From Actinoallomurus liliacearum (lineage in GTDB: Bacteria > Actinomycetota > Actinomycetes > Streptosporangiales > Streptosporangiaceae), in the NCBI RefSeq assembly GCF_039542035.1, contig NZ_BAABHJ010000005.1, positions 434,001 to 498,000 of the forward strand: a stretch of DNA of 64,000 nt, read 5' to 3'. Shown here piece after piece: positions 25,890 through 34,689 of this stretch. Each line of letters starts with the position of its first letter. The first letter of the stretch is position 1. Under the pieces are notes generated by a model. It saw nothing but the letters and a program-made list of their open reading frames with translations. It had not been told where the DNA came from and did no database searches. Made by a program: the position numbers and the translations under genes.

Positions 25890-27101
25890 GTGTTCGCCCG
25901 TGTCTTCGCCTGGCTTCGGCGTCATCCCCGGCTCGTCGACTCCGTGTGGACGCTGCCGATCCTCGGCATCTCGCTGACCGTCATCCACACGTACACGAAC
26001 CCGCCGTTCGACGATCGGCAGGCCATCCCGACGTACGCGTACCTGGCCATCGTCGCCGGGATGTGCGTCCCGATGATCTGGCGTCGCCGGTGGCCGCGCG
26101 TGGTCTTCGCGGTCGTGTCGATGGTCGCGTTCGTGCACTGGGCCTTCAACGTCCAGGCCGGGCCGGCGGACATCAACGTGTTCATCATGCTGTACACGGT
26201 GGCGGCCCAGTGTGCGTTCCGCTGGTCGCTCGCGGCGGTCGCGGTGGCCGAGTTCGGCGCGGCGCTCGCCGTGTGGCGCTGGTGGGTGGAGCCGAACGCC
26301 CCCAACAAGTGGAGCGCCTTGCTCCCGTTCACCGTCTTCACCGGGGCGATGTGGATCTGGGGGCTCTACATGAGCACCCGGCGGAAGTACACCGCCGAGC
26401 TGGAGGAGCGGGCCAAGCGGCTCGAGCGTGAGCGGGACGCGCACGCCCAGGTCGCGGCGGCGGGCGAGCGGGCGCGGATCGCCCGGGAGATGCACGACGT
26501 CATCGCGCACAGCGTGAGCGTGATGGTGGTCCAGGCCGACGGCGCGTCGTACATGGTGGACATCGACCCGGCCCGGGCCAAGCGGGCGATGGAGACGATC
26601 GGCGCGACCGGGCGGCAGGCGCTCACCGAGATGCGGCGAATGCTCGGCGTGCTCCGCGAGGGCGGCGACGCCGGCCCGTACGCGCCGCAGCCCGGCGTCG
26701 AGCAGCTCGCCGAGCTCGTCGACCAGATCCGCTCGGCGGGGCTGCCGGTCGGCCTCACGGTCGAAGGGGTGCCGTCGGAGCTGCCCACCGCGCTGCAGCT
26801 CACGGTGTACCGCATCGTCCAGGAGGCGCTGACGAACACCCGCAAGCACGCCGGACCCGCGGCCACGGCGGAGGTGAACCTCCACTACGGTGATGACGCG
26901 GTGGAGATCCGCATCCGCGACGACGGCCGGGGCGCGGCCGCCTCCGGCGACGGACAGGGCCACGGGCTGGTCGGCATGAGCGAGCGCGTCGCCCTGTACG
27001 GCGGGTCGGTGCGCACCGGGCCACGGCCCGGCGGCGGATGGGAGGTCTTCGCCCGCCTCCCGGCGACCGAGGCCCGACGAGCGGAGACGAGTGCGGCATG
27101 A
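25890..27101 (+). CDS. NarL-type sensor histidine kinase
   Basis: 403 residues. Several N-terminal TM helices (about 18-160) precede a coiled linker and a HisKA_3 dimer domain with phosphoacceptor His202 in REMHDVIAHSVSVMVVQADG. The HATPase domain has the N-box IVQEALTNTRKHAG, G-boxes DDGRGAA and GHGLVGMSERV. There is no large external sensor domain, so sensing is probably intramembrane. The GTG/ATG overlap with the response regulator gene shows a two-gene operon. Confidence 0.94.
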   Translation: MFARVFAWLRRHPRLVDSVWTLPILGISLTVIHTYTNPPFDDRQAIPTYAYLAIVAGMCVPMIWRRRWPRVVFAVVSMVAFVHWAFNVQAGPADINVFIMLYTVAAQCAFRWSLAAVAVAEFGAALAVWRWWVEPNAPNKWSALLPFTVFTGAMWIWGLYMSTRRKYTAELEERAKRLERERDAHAQVAAAGERARIAREMHDVIAHSVSVMVVQADGASYMVDIDPARAKRAMETIGATGRQALTEMRRMLGVLREGGDAGPYAPQPGVEQLAELVDQIRSAGLPVGLTVEGVPSELPTALQLTVYRIVQEALTNTRKHAGPAATAEVNLHYGDDAVEIRIRDDGRGAAASGDGQGHGLVGMSERVALYGGSVRTGPRPGGGWEVFARLPATEARRAETSAA

Positions 27102-27781
27102 CGGACGAGGAACGACCGATCCGGGTCCTGCTCGTCGACGACCAGGAGCTCGTACGCGCGGGCTTCCGCATGGTCCTCGACGCGCAGCCGGGCCTGGAGG
27201 TCGCCGGTGAGGCCGGCGACGGTGAGCAGGCTTTGCGGGTGGTCCGGCAGACCCCGGCCGACGTGGTCCTCATGGACGTGCGGATGCCGCGCATGGACGG
27301 CATCGAGGCCACCCGGCGGATCTGCGCGCTGCCGGACGCCCCGAAGGTCATCATCCTGACCACCTTCGACCTGGACGAGTACGCCTTCGCGGCGCTGAAG
27401 GCCGGGGCGGCCGGGTTCCTGCTGAAGGACGCCGGGCCGACGCAGCTGATCGAGGCCATCCACGCGGTCTGCTCCGGCGACGCGGTCGTCGCGCCCAGCA
27501 CCACGCGGCGGCTGATCGACAAGTTCGTGCCGCACCTGCCGGCCGAGGAGCCGGTGCCGGACGCCAGGCTGGACACCCTGACGGCCCGCGAGCGCGAGGT
27601 CCTCAACCTCGTGGCCAAGGGCCTGTCCAACGGGGAGATCGCGAGCCGCCTGTACGTCTCCGAGGCGACCGTCAAGACGCACGTCGGGCGCGTCCTCATG
27701 AAGCTGGAGCTGCGCGACCGGGTCCAGGCGGTCGTCTTCGCCTACGAGACCGGCCTCGTCCGCAGCGGCGCGACCGACTGA
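27098..27781 (+). CDS. NarL/FixJ-family response regulator
   Basis: 227 residues from ATG 27098, overlapping the kinase stop. The receiver domain carries acidic pocket VDDQE, phospho-Asp60 in VVLMDVRMPRMDG, switch Thr in ILTTFD and Lys in LLKDAG. The C-terminal LuxR helix-turn-helix (about 160-220) is LTAREREVLNLVAKGLSNGE, IASRLYVSEATVKTHVGRVL. It is the cognate partner of the upstream kinase. Targets are unknown. Confidence 0.95.
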   Translation: MTDEERPIRVLLVDDQELVRAGFRMVLDAQPGLEVAGEAGDGEQALRVVRQTPADVVLMDVRMPRMDGIEATRRICALPDAPKVIILTTFDLDEYAFAALKAGAAGFLLKDAGPTQLIEAIHAVCSGDAVVAPSTTRRLIDKFVPHLPAEEPVPDARLDTLTAREREVLNLVAKGLSNGEIASRLYVSEATVKTHVGRVLMKLELRDRVQAVVFAYETGLVRSGATD

Positions 27782-27920
27782 CACCCCGGTCGGTACTGCG
27801 CCTGCCGGGAGATGGGGAGCGACCGAGCCGGCGTTTCCAGGTCACGCCCTCGTCGCCGCTGAACGGATCGTTCGACCAGGCGGCACCGGTGACGTCGGGG
27901 CCGGCGGCGGCCGTGTGAAC

Positions 27921-27954
27921 CGGCCTCTGCCCCCCTCGCGGAGACCAGAGGCCG
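27921..27954. terminator. Hairpin terminator candidate
   Basis: Perfect 9-bp inverted repeat CGGCCTCTG (27921-27929) / CAGAGGCCG (27946-27954), 140 bp behind the response regulator stop. The surrounding 220 bp between 27782 and 28003 hold no convincing gene. Confidence 0.5.
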
Positions 27955-28003
27955 ATCTGTCGTGCGGTCAGTGCTCGGGGCCGAAGATCCGGTCCTTGAG
28001 CGC

Positions 28004-28165
28004 TTAGTGCTCCGCCCTCTGCTCCGGCGTGTGCTTATCGGGGAGCAGGTCCAGACCTGCGAGTTGGGCGGCCGCGGTCGCCTGTTCCGGGGTCAACGGC
28101 CTGGACGCGTGGCTCTCTGCCGCGGGCTTGGTCTTCTCACGCCGCAGCTTGTCGGATGCCGACAT
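28004..28165 (-). CDS. Small hypothetical protein
   Basis: 53 residues (MSASDKLRREKTKPAAESHA..., ending PDKHTPEQRAEH), charged and helical, with a Thr-Pro-Glu-Gln repeat feel. ATG 28165 is preceded by GGAAGG at proper distance, 2 bp after the stop of the upstream membrane-protein gene, so the two are coupled. No family is recognised. Confidence 0.55.
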   Translation of the reverse strand: MSASDKLRREKTKPAAESHASRPLTPEQATAAAQLAGLDLLPDKHTPEQRAEH

Positions 28166-28167
28166 CG

Positions 28168-28584
28168 TTACCTTCCTCTTCTTTGTAGGGCTTTGGTCGC
28201 CCAGTACCGTCCCGGCAGGGACAGCCAAGGCAACCCCTGATCCGTGTACCTGCCGTCGGAGGCGGCGCCGCCAGGTACGCCAGCGAGCCGGTGCCGCTCA
28301 GGCGCGGCTTCCCCGCGAGTTCGTGGGGGCGCCAGTTCCGGTCGCCACTCCGCCAGCGTGTCGCCGGCCCAGCCGTTACGGACACCGACCAGCACGAGCA
28401 GTGCGACACCGACGGCCGTCATGACCCCCGCGACCTTGATGAGATCGGAGAATCGGTGGTCCCAGCCGGCGAACAGGGGAAACGCCAGGGCCACGACCAC
28501 CAGGTAGCCGGTCAGGAGGCGACCCCCGCTACGCCAACGCCGTAGCACCGTGGCCAGAGCGGCCTTCTCGGCCTCGGACCTCAC
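28168..28584 (-). CDS. Small membrane protein of unknown function
   Basis: 138 residues from GTG 28584, which lies 5 bp after GGAAG; starts further upstream lack a ribosome site. There are two TM helices (LLTGYLVVVALAFPLFAGW and VAGVMTAVGVALLVLVGVRN), then an Arg/Pro-rich soluble tail. The downstream 53-residue gene is coupled. No family is recognised. Confidence 0.6.
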   Translation of the reverse strand: MRSEAEKAALATVLRRWRSGGRLLTGYLVVVALAFPLFAGWDHRFSDLIKVAGVMTAVGVALLVLVGVRNGWAGDTLAEWRPELAPPRTRGEAAPERHRLAGVPGGAASDGRYTDQGLPWLSLPGRYWATKALQRRGR

Positions 28585-28741
28585 GGCGACTTCCACGGGG
28601 CGTCGCGCCCGGTGGTGAGCATGCGCATCAGACGGCCGGTGCGTGGTAGGGGTTCCGCGCCATCGCGATCTTCGCCGACGGGCCTGACCGGCCAACGGGT
28701 GATCAGGATGCCCGCATCCTCCAGCCGGTTACGCTGAGGCG

Positions 28742-29062
28742 GTGATCTGTCCAAAGTGTCATGGCCCGATGCAGACGTACAACCGGCAGGGCATCCACAT
28801 CGAGCAGTGCTCTCGGTGTGGCGGCATCTTCCTCGACCGTGGTGAGCTTGAGCAGATCGTGCACGCGGAACAGCGGCACTACGCCGCCCCGCCGCCGCCC
28901 TACCCCGGCGGCTACACGGACTCCCCGCCGCCGTACCAGGGCTACCGTGACTCCCCGCCGCCGTACCGGGGCCACGCCCCGCACCACGGGTACACGGACT
29001 CGCCCCCGCCGTACGGGCACCATGGCCGCAGGAAGAGCTTCCTCGAGGACCTCTTCGACTGA
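28742..29062 (+). CDS. zf-TFIIB zinc-ribbon protein with YTDSPPPY repeats
   Basis: 106 residues from GTG 28742. One TFIIB-type zinc ribbon: MICPKCHGPMQTYNRQGIHI followed by CSRCGGIFLDRGELEQI, giving two CxxC knuckles. The C-terminal half has three to four copies of a YTDSPPPY/YRDSPPPY octapeptide and ends KSFLEDLFD. The ribbon probably binds zinc; the Pro/Tyr tail resembles an interaction linker. It lies 6 bp before the next gene, which also starts with a zinc ribbon. Confidence 0.85.
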   Translation: MICPKCHGPMQTYNRQGIHIEQCSRCGGIFLDRGELEQIVHAEQRHYAAPPPPYPGGYTDSPPPYQGYRDSPPPYRGHAPHHGYTDSPPPYGHHGRRKSFLEDLFD

Positions 29063-29068
29063 CGCTCC

Positions 29069-29686
29069 GTGAACCCGCTGATCTGCGCGCGCTGTGGGGC
29101 GCGCGCGGATTCACCCCAGGTCATCGCCGAGCCTCCGGCCGTCGTCTGCGCCGTGTGCGGCCACCGGCAGCCGTTCGTCCGGCTTCCCCTGTGGTCGCTC
29201 ACCGGCCCCAGCGGCTGCGGCAAGTCGACCGTGGCCCGGCTCCTCGTCGAGCGGCTGAGCGAGCGTTTCGTCGTACTTGAGCAGGACGTGCTGTGGCAGA
29301 CAGGCCTGCACGATCCCGTACGGTTCCGGTCGGCGTGGCTGGCGATGGCCGCGATGATCCAGCAGAACGGCCGGCCGGTGCTGCTGTGCGGCACCGTCGT
29401 GCCGCCGGAGTTCGAGCCGCTGCCCGAGCGGGCGCTGTTCCAGGAGATCAGATACCTCGCGCTGACCTGCGACCCGGACGTCCTCGCCGCCCGGCTCCGG
29501 GCGCGTCCCGCGTGGCGGGAGTGGTCCGAGCCGCGGATCGCCGAAATGCTGGAGTACAACGCCTGGGTCCGCGCCGAGGCCGCCTCGATGAACCCCCCGA
29601 TGCGACTCCTGGACACGACGACGGCCCCCGTCGAGGCCACCACCGACCAGGTCTGCGCCTGGGTCCTCGGCGGCGACAGAGTCTGA
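29069..29686 (+). CDS. Zinc-ribbon P-loop nucleotide kinase-like protein
   Basis: 205 residues from GTG 29069. A short ribbon (CARCG...CAVCG) precedes a P-loop kinase: Walker A LTGPSGCGKSTVARLLVERL, Asp in EQDVLWQ, LLCGTVVPPEF, and a lid-like ARLRARPAWREWSEPRIAEM. The size and fold are of small nucleoside/shikimate-type kinases or AAA_33 phosphotransferases; the substrate is unknown. Gene proximity suggests co-expression with the preceding zinc-ribbon protein. Confidence 0.8.
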   Translation: MNPLICARCGARADSPQVIAEPPAVVCAVCGHRQPFVRLPLWSLTGPSGCGKSTVARLLVERLSERFVVLEQDVLWQTGLHDPVRFRSAWLAMAAMIQQNGRPVLLCGTVVPPEFEPLPERALFQEIRYLALTCDPDVLAARLRARPAWREWSEPRIAEMLEYNAWVRAEAASMNPPMRLLDTTTAPVEATTDQVCAWVLGGDRV

Positions 29687-29779
29687 ACCAGTCCGGCCCG
29701 CCCGGCCGACCAGGTCAGGGGAGCTGCGTTTCGAGCTGAGCATGCTGACGTACGTCCCACGGCGCCTAACTCAAGATGC

Positions 29780-29816
29780 CTGGCGATCACTGCGCTCTAG
29801 AAGCAGTGAACGCCAG
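29780..29816. terminator. Hairpin C of the CTGGCG family
   Basis: CTGGCG (29780-29785) and TCACTGC (29787-29793) pair with GCAGTGA (29803-29809) and CGCCAG (29811-29816): 13 paired bases with an A-A mismatch and a 9-nt loop. It lies 16 bp beyond the stop of the minus-strand 94-residue gene, between convergent genes, so it fits a shared terminator. The 146 bp around it hold no gene. Confidence 0.65.
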
Positions 29817-29832
29817 CGCAACGCAAGCACGC

Positions 29833-30117
29833 TTACGGGATCGGCATCGCCAGCTCGGCTGCGCGGCATTGGAACACTAACCGCCGGGGGTTTCGGTCGT
29901 AGATGATCGTTGGTTCGGGGCCGAATCTGGCGATGGCGGCGTATTCGCGGCGGTACCAGCACCACATCACCAGCCATTGGGAGCACAGGTCCTGGATCTC
30001 GGCGCGCTGGGCGGGAGACGGGTCCGGTGGCTCGGGTCGGCGCGGCGGAGGCGGCCAGGCGGACCGGTCGGGCTTGGTGATCAGGATTCCGAGGGTGGCG
30101 AGGAGTCGCCGGATCAT
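29833..30117 (-). CDS. Conserved hypothetical partner of the HATPase gene
   Basis: 94 residues from ATG 30117, overlapping the HATPase stop (ATGA). After a basic Pro-rich head comes a compact Trp/Tyr/Cys-rich segment (IQDLCSQWLVMWCWYRREYA) and a beta-strand (IIYDRNPRRLVFQC). No domain is recognised. Tight coupling to the ATPase gene suggests a partner protein in the same regulatory unit. Confidence 0.65.
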   Translation of the reverse strand: MIRRLLATLGILITKPDRSAWPPPPRRPEPPDPSPAQRAEIQDLCSQWLVMWCWYRREYAAIARFGPEPTIIYDRNPRRLVFQCRAAELAMPIP

Positions 30118-30551
30118 GACGTCTCCCGGATCTCGGCGAGTTCGGCGGCCGTCAGGATGACGCAGGGCGCGGTGATGAGGGCGTGCACGGTCTTGCCGTG
30201 GTCGCCGTAGGTGACCCACCGGGCGGCGGCGTGCTGGTCGACGATGGTCAACCCGCGTCCGCGTTCGGCGAGCAGGCCGCCGTGCTGCTGGGCGGGCAGG
30301 GGTTCGGTGCCGGGGTCGCTGACGGCCAGATGCGCGTACCGGCCGGTGACGGTCAGTTCGACGCCGATCGGCCGGATGTCGTCCGGCCAGGTGGGGTGCA
30401 TGGCCTCGGCGGCGCGTACGGCATTGGTCGTCAGCTCCGACGCCAGCAGCGCGATCTCGTAGGAGTCGTACGGGTGTCCGGCCACGGCGTCGGCGGCGAA
30501 ACGCCGGGCGTCGCGCACGGCGTCGCGCCGGACGTGCAGCGAAAGCAACAA
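30114..30551 (-). CDS. HATPase anti-sigma-like regulatory protein
   Basis: 145 residues. ATP-binding fold of the RsbW/SpoIIAB type: helix DSYEIALLASELTTNAVRAA with the N-box Asn, LAVSDPGTEPLP (Asp of the G1 box), RGRGLTIVDQHAAARWVTYG (G2) and final strand GKTVHALITAP. Actinomycetes carry many such orphan ATPases linked to DUF397/XRE or sigma regulation. The start is uncertain: TTG 30551 follows GAGAGG. It is coupled to the downstream 94-residue gene. A truncated relative is at 7499-7882. Confidence 0.8.
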   Translation of the reverse strand: MLLSLHVRRDAVRDARRFAADAVAGHPYDSYEIALLASELTTNAVRAAEAMHPTWPDDIRPIGVELTVTGRYAHLAVSDPGTEPLPAQQHGGLLAERGRGLTIVDQHAAARWVTYGDHGKTVHALITAPCVILTAAELAEIRETS

Positions 30552-30793
30552 CCTCTCGCTGAGCGCTTGGCGCTCCGCCTTCTGCCCGCACCCACCTGGC
30601 GAATCGCCCCCGCCTTATACCTCCTGAGCCGGATCTGCGGTCCCCGGTCATCCTGATCTGTACGACTGAAGTCTGATTGGGCGCGTCCGTGTCACCGAGA
30701 AGACTGACGGAACGCTGTCCGCAAGTCCGATGGCGGCTGAGCGGCCGAAATCTACCTTCGATCACGAGGTTCGGTAACGATCGAGGAGTAGTC

Positions 30794-31540
30794 GTGACAA
30801 GCACCGCCGTAGGCGCGCCGCCCGCCGTCCTGGCCGAGAACGTGGTCAAGGACTACGGCTCGGGCGAGGCCGCAGTCCGGGCCCTGCACGGGGTGAGCGT
30901 GGGGTTCGCCCGCGGCGCCTTCACCGCCATCATGGGGCCGTCGGGTTCCGGCAAGTCCACGCTCATGCACTGCCTGGCGGGCCTGGACACGGTGAACGAG
31001 GGCGCGATCCGCATCGGCGACGTGGAGATCACCCGCCTGTCGGACAAGCAGCTCACCCACCTGCGCCGCGACCGGGTCGGCTTCATCTTCCAGGCCTTCA
31101 ACCTGTTGCCGACGCTCACCGCGGAGCAGAACATCCTCCTTCCGCTGGAGCTGTCGGGCCGCAAGCTGGACCGCCGGTGGTTCGACCAGGTCGTCGACAC
31201 GGTGGGGCTGCGGCCGCGCCTGTCGCACCGGCCGAGCGAGCTGTCCGGTGGCCAGCAGCAGCGGGTCGCCTGTGCCCGCGCGCTCGTCAGCCGGCCGGAG
31301 GTCATCTTCGCGGACGAGCCGACGGGCAACCTCGATTCCAGGTCCGGCGCCGAGGTCCTGTCGTTCCTGCGCGCCTCGGTGCGGGAGATGGGCCAGACGA
31401 TCGTCATGGTCACGCACGACCCGGTGGCGGCCTCGTACGCCGACCGGGTGGTGTTCCTGCGCGACGGGCGGATCATGACCGAGCTGTACGGCCCGACCCC
31501 GGACGGCGTCCTGGACGCGCTGAAGAGCCTGGAGTCCTGA
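30794..31540 (+). CDS. ABC transporter ATP-binding protein (LolD/MacB class)
   Basis: 248 residues from GTG 30794, 6 bp after GAGGAG. Walker A GPSGSGKST, Q-loop IFQAFNLLPTL, signature LSGGQQQRVACARAL, Walker B VIFADEPTGNLD, H-loop VTHDP. It pairs with the large two-domain FtsX permease that starts 2 bp after its stop. Such pairs in actinomycetes export antibiotics or lipoprotein-like substrates; the real substrate is unknown. Confidence 0.95.
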   Translation: MTSTAVGAPPAVLAENVVKDYGSGEAAVRALHGVSVGFARGAFTAIMGPSGSGKSTLMHCLAGLDTVNEGAIRIGDVEITRLSDKQLTHLRRDRVGFIFQAFNLLPTLTAEQNILLPLELSGRKLDRRWFDQVVDTVGLRPRLSHRPSELSGGQQQRVACARALVSRPEVIFADEPTGNLDSRSGAEVLSFLRASVREMGQTIVMVTHDPVAASYADRVVFLRDGRIMTELYGPTPDGVLDALKSLES

Positions 31541-31542
31541 CG

Positions 31543-34044
31543 ATGCTGAAGACGACACTGGCCGGGCTCCGCGCCCACCTGCTGCGCCTCATGCTCACCG
31601 CCCTGGCCATCACGCTCGGCGTGGGCTTCGTCGCCGGCACGTTCGTGCTGACCGACACGATGAAGGCCGGGTTCGACCGGCAGTTCACCGCCTCCGCCGA
31701 GAAGGTCTCGGTCGCCGTCCTCACCCATGACGACGTGAAGATCCCGGAGTCGACGCTGCGCGCGGTCCGCGCCGTGCCGGGCGTCCAGGACGCCCAGGGC
31801 CTGATCCGCGGTGACGCCGCGCTGATCGGCAAGGACGGCCGGGCGTACGGCCAGATGCCCACGGTGGGGATGTCGATCACCACCGGGCCGCTGGCCCGCT
31901 ACACGATCAGCAAGGGCCGTGCCCCGGCCGGACCGGGCGAGGCCGTCCTGGAGAAGGGGGTCGCCGGGCACACGGGGTACCGGGTCGGCGACACGATCCG
32001 GGTGCTCGACAGGAAGGGCGTCGCGCGCTCCTTCACCGTCACCGGGCTGGTCGACGTGGGCGTCGACCAGGAGATCGGCTTCCGCGGCGCCGTCGGCTTC
32101 ACCCCGCGGGTCGCCGCGCAGCTCACCGGGGAACGCGGTTATGTGGAGGTCGACGTCAAAGGCGCCTCCGGCGTCTCGAACGACCGGCTGCGCACCGCCG
32201 TCGCCGCGGCGGCCGGGTCGTCGTACACGACCGTGACCAGCCACGGCCTCGCCAAGCGGCTCGCCGCCTCGTCGGGCCTGAACGTCGACAACATCGCCAC
32301 CTTCTTCCTGGCGTTCGCGATCGTGGCGCTGTTCGTGGCCGCGCTCGTCATCTACAACACGTTCAACATCCTGATCACCCAGCGGACGCGGGAGATGGCG
32401 CTGCTCCGCTGCGTCGGGGCGACCCGCGGCCAGGTCTTCCGCGGAGTCCTGGTCGAGTCGGCGGTGGTCGGCCTGCTGGCCTCGGTGCTCGGAGCGATCG
32501 TTGGGATCGCGCTCGGCTACGGCGCAGCCCTCGTCTTCGACTCCGGGACCGGCATACCGGGCGGCTCGTTGGTCGTCTCGGCCACACCGTTCCTCGTAGG
32601 CATCCCAGCGGGCCTCGCCGTGACCGTGCTGTCGGCCTTGATGCCGGCCCGTGCGGCGACGCGGGTGCCGCCGGTCGCGGCGCTGCGGACGCAGTCGGAG
32701 GGGCGGGCGCGGGGCCGCGCCGGGATCGTCCGGATCATCGTCGGGGCGCTCCTCGGCGCGGCAGGAGTGGGCGTGGGCGTCCTCGCGCTGACCGCCAAGC
32801 CCGGAGAGGGGCCGTTCCTCATGGTGGTGGGTGCGGGCGCGCTCGTCTTCCTCGGCGTGGTCGCGCTCAGCCCGCTGATCGTCCGGGCGCTGAGCGGGGT
32901 CGTCGGCGGGCTGCCGGCGCGGATCTTCGGCGTGCCCGGCCGGCTGGCCCTGGCCAACTCGCGGCGCAATCCCAAGCGCGCCGCGGTCACCACGGTCGCG
33001 CTGACGGTCGGCGTCACGCTCATGACGATGTTCTCGGTGGCACTGGCGTCCGTACGGTCCACGGCGGACGGCGACCTCCGCGACCACTACCCGGTCGACT
33101 ACCAGCTGAGCGCACAGTCCGGCCAGGACGATCGGCCGATCCCCGGCGCGGCGGTGGCACGCCTGCGCGGCAAGCCGGAGTTCTCGGCCGTCATCGAGGT
33201 ACGGACGGCGCCCGCCACGGTCGACGGGCGGAAGGACGATGTCGGGTCCGTCACCCAGCGGTACCTCGGCCGGGACATCAAGCCGAAGCTCGCGGCGGGC
33301 TCCCTCACCGACCTGCGGCCGGGCGCGGTCGTGCTGCGCCAGGACGCGCGCGGCGGGTCCGACGCGCGGGTCGGCGGGACGGTGTCCCTGCGAACCGCCC
33401 ACGGCACCACGACACTGCGCGTGGCCGCGATCATCTCGGGGGAGTCGATCCTCCCGCGGATCTTGCTCGACGAGTCGGACTTCACACGGTCGTTCGGGGC
33501 GAAGGACCCGCATGAGGTCTACCTGATCGCCAAGAAGGGGGTCTCGACGGACGCCTCCCGGGCGGCCGTCAACGACGCGCTGAAGGACTACCCGGCGGTC
33601 CGGGTGAGCTCCGCGGCCGACATCAAGGACCAGTTGTCGAAGGCCCTGGACCAGGTCTTCCTGCTGGTCGCCGCCCTGCTCGGGCTCGCGATCATCATTT
33701 CGCTGATCGGCATCGCGAACACGCTCACCCTGTCGGTGGTGGAGCGGACCAGGGAGTCGGCGCTGTTGCGGGCGCTCGGCCTGACCCGGCGCGGGCTGCG
33801 CCGGATGCTCTCCCTGGAGGCCCTGACCATCTCGCTGATCGGCGCGTTCGTCGGCGTGGTGCTGGGGACGGCGCTCGGCTGGGCCGCGATCTCGGCCGCC
33901 GTCGACGGCGCGGTGCTCGGGTTGCCGATCGGCCGGATCGTCCTGTTCATCCTTCTGGCGGCCGTCGCCGGAGTGGCCGCGGCGATCATGCCCGGCAGGC
34001 GGGCCGCGCGGACCTCGATCGTCGAGTCACTGGCGGCCGAGTAG
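31543..34044 (+). CDS. Large FtsX-type ABC transporter permease
   Basis: 833 residues with duplicated FtsX organisation: N-terminal TM (ITLGVGFVAGTFVLTDTM), outer MacB_PCD-like domain, TM block 1 (about 245-375: FFLAFAIVALFVAALVIYNT, FNILITQRTREMALLRCVGA), TM pair (about 400-445), second outer domain (about 500-690) and TM block 2 with VVERTRESALLRALGLTRRG. The paired 'RTRE.ALLR..G.TR' loops mark the two coupling helices that contact the ATPase encoded 2 bp upstream. Confidence 0.94.
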   Translation: MLKTTLAGLRAHLLRLMLTALAITLGVGFVAGTFVLTDTMKAGFDRQFTASAEKVSVAVLTHDDVKIPESTLRAVRAVPGVQDAQGLIRGDAALIGKDGRAYGQMPTVGMSITTGPLARYTISKGRAPAGPGEAVLEKGVAGHTGYRVGDTIRVLDRKGVARSFTVTGLVDVGVDQEIGFRGAVGFTPRVAAQLTGERGYVEVDVKGASGVSNDRLRTAVAAAAGSSYTTVTSHGLAKRLAASSGLNVDNIATFFLAFAIVALFVAALVIYNTFNILITQRTREMALLRCVGATRGQVFRGVLVESAVVGLLASVLGAIVGIALGYGAALVFDSGTGIPGGSLVVSATPFLVGIPAGLAVTVLSALMPARAATRVPPVAALRTQSEGRARGRAGIVRIIVGALLGAAGVGVGVLALTAKPGEGPFLMVVGAGALVFLGVVALSPLIVRALSGVVGGLPARIFGVPGRLALANSRRNPKRAAVTTVALTVGVTLMTMFSVALASVRSTADGDLRDHYPVDYQLSAQSGQDDRPIPGAAVARLRGKPEFSAVIEVRTAPATVDGRKDDVGSVTQRYLGRDIKPKLAAGSLTDLRPGAVVLRQDARGGSDARVGGTVSLRTAHGTTTLRVAAIISGESILPRILLDESDFTRSFGAKDPHEVYLIAKKGVSTDASRAAVNDALKDYPAVRVSSAADIKDQLSKALDQVFLLVAALLGLAIIISLIGIANTLTLSVVERTRESALLRALGLTRRGLRRMLSLEALTISLIGAFVGVVLGTALGWAAISAAVDGAVLGLPIGRIVLFILLAAVAGVAAAIMPGRRAARTSIVESLAAE

Positions 34045-34209
34045 GCGGGGGCGTTATCGACAGACGGCGACAAAGCAGTCACCTAATGTAACGATGCGAT
34101 TACGCCAAGGTAGATCCGCTTACTGTTACCTGGGAGTAGCTGGATAACTACCGTACGTACCGGCCACCCCTCGGGGCGGCTGCGAACCGAAGTACGGGAG
34201 GAAACTCAG
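34045..34209. promoter_or_regulatory. Chaplin promoter/leader region
   Basis: A 165-bp, comparatively AT-rich gap before the chaplin gene with features such as GTTACCTGGGAGTAGCTGG and the palindrome GTACGTAC (34153-34160). GGGAGGAAA (34196-34204) is the ribosome site. Sigma-factor class cannot be assigned by eye. Confidence 0.35.
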
Positions 34210-34512
34210 GTGCTCAAGAAACTCACCGCGGCCGGGGTGGCGGCGGCCGCCGTCACCGGCGCGCTGCTGCTGGCCGCCCCGGCCAACGCGGGCGAGATCG
34301 GCACGAGCGGCGAGGGCGGCATCGTGTCCGGCAACCAGGTCCTGGTGCCGATCACGGCCCCGATCAACGTCTGCGGCAACAGCGTCGCCGTCATCGGCGG
34401 TGCGCTCGCCGGCTGCAAGGGCGGCGCCTCGGTCGGTGGCGGGCACGGTTACCGTCCGCCCTGCCACCACCACCGTCCGCCCTGCTACCACCGCCCGTGG
34501 TCCTCGTCCTGA
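34210..34512 (+). CDS. Short chaplin with His/Cys/Pro tail
   Basis: 100 residues from GTG 34210. Signal peptide about 1-27 (cut after APANA). One chaplin domain (about 40-80): GNQVLVPITAPINVCGNSVA and VIGGALAGCKG, with the two conserved cysteines. It has no LPXTG sorting signal, so it is a short, secreted chaplin that should assemble into amphipathic fibrils on aerial hyphae or spores. The tail after the domain is unusual: GHGYRPPCHHHRPPCYHRPW, with extra Cys and clustered His that could bind metal or cross-link. Confidence 0.88.
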   Translation: MLKKLTAAGVAAAAVTGALLLAAPANAGEIGTSGEGGIVSGNQVLVPITAPINVCGNSVAVIGGALAGCKGGASVGGGHGYRPPCHHHRPPCYHRPWSSS

Positions 34513-34538
34513 CCCGGTCGCACAGGTAACGGCGTTCG

Positions 34539-34571
34539 CCGGCCCGCCCGCAGTGCCACCGGGCGGGCCGG
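34539..34571. terminator. Hairpin terminator after chaplin gene
   Basis: Perfect 12-bp arms CCGGCCCGCCCG (34539-34550) / CGGGCGGGCCGG (34560-34571) with a 9-nt loop, 27 bp behind the chaplin stop. No T-run, as usual for this GC content. Confidence 0.7.
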
Positions 34572-34689
34572 TGTGCTGTCCGGCCACACGGAGTGGGCCG
34601 GCGGCGGGGACGGACGGGCGGAGGCGCTGCCCGGCCCGATATAGGCTGGGCCCGCACCGTCCGGTACCCGCAAAGGACTGGAACGACCT

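Noticed and set aside
27782..28003. Possible coding remnant after the response regulator
   Set aside because: A short frame with Pro/Val/Ala composition but no family pattern; only a hairpin is supported.
30853..33513. 886-residue minus-strand frame opposite the ABC exporter
   Set aside because: Low-complexity Arg/Asp/Gly composition, no domains, fully antisense to two clear genes.
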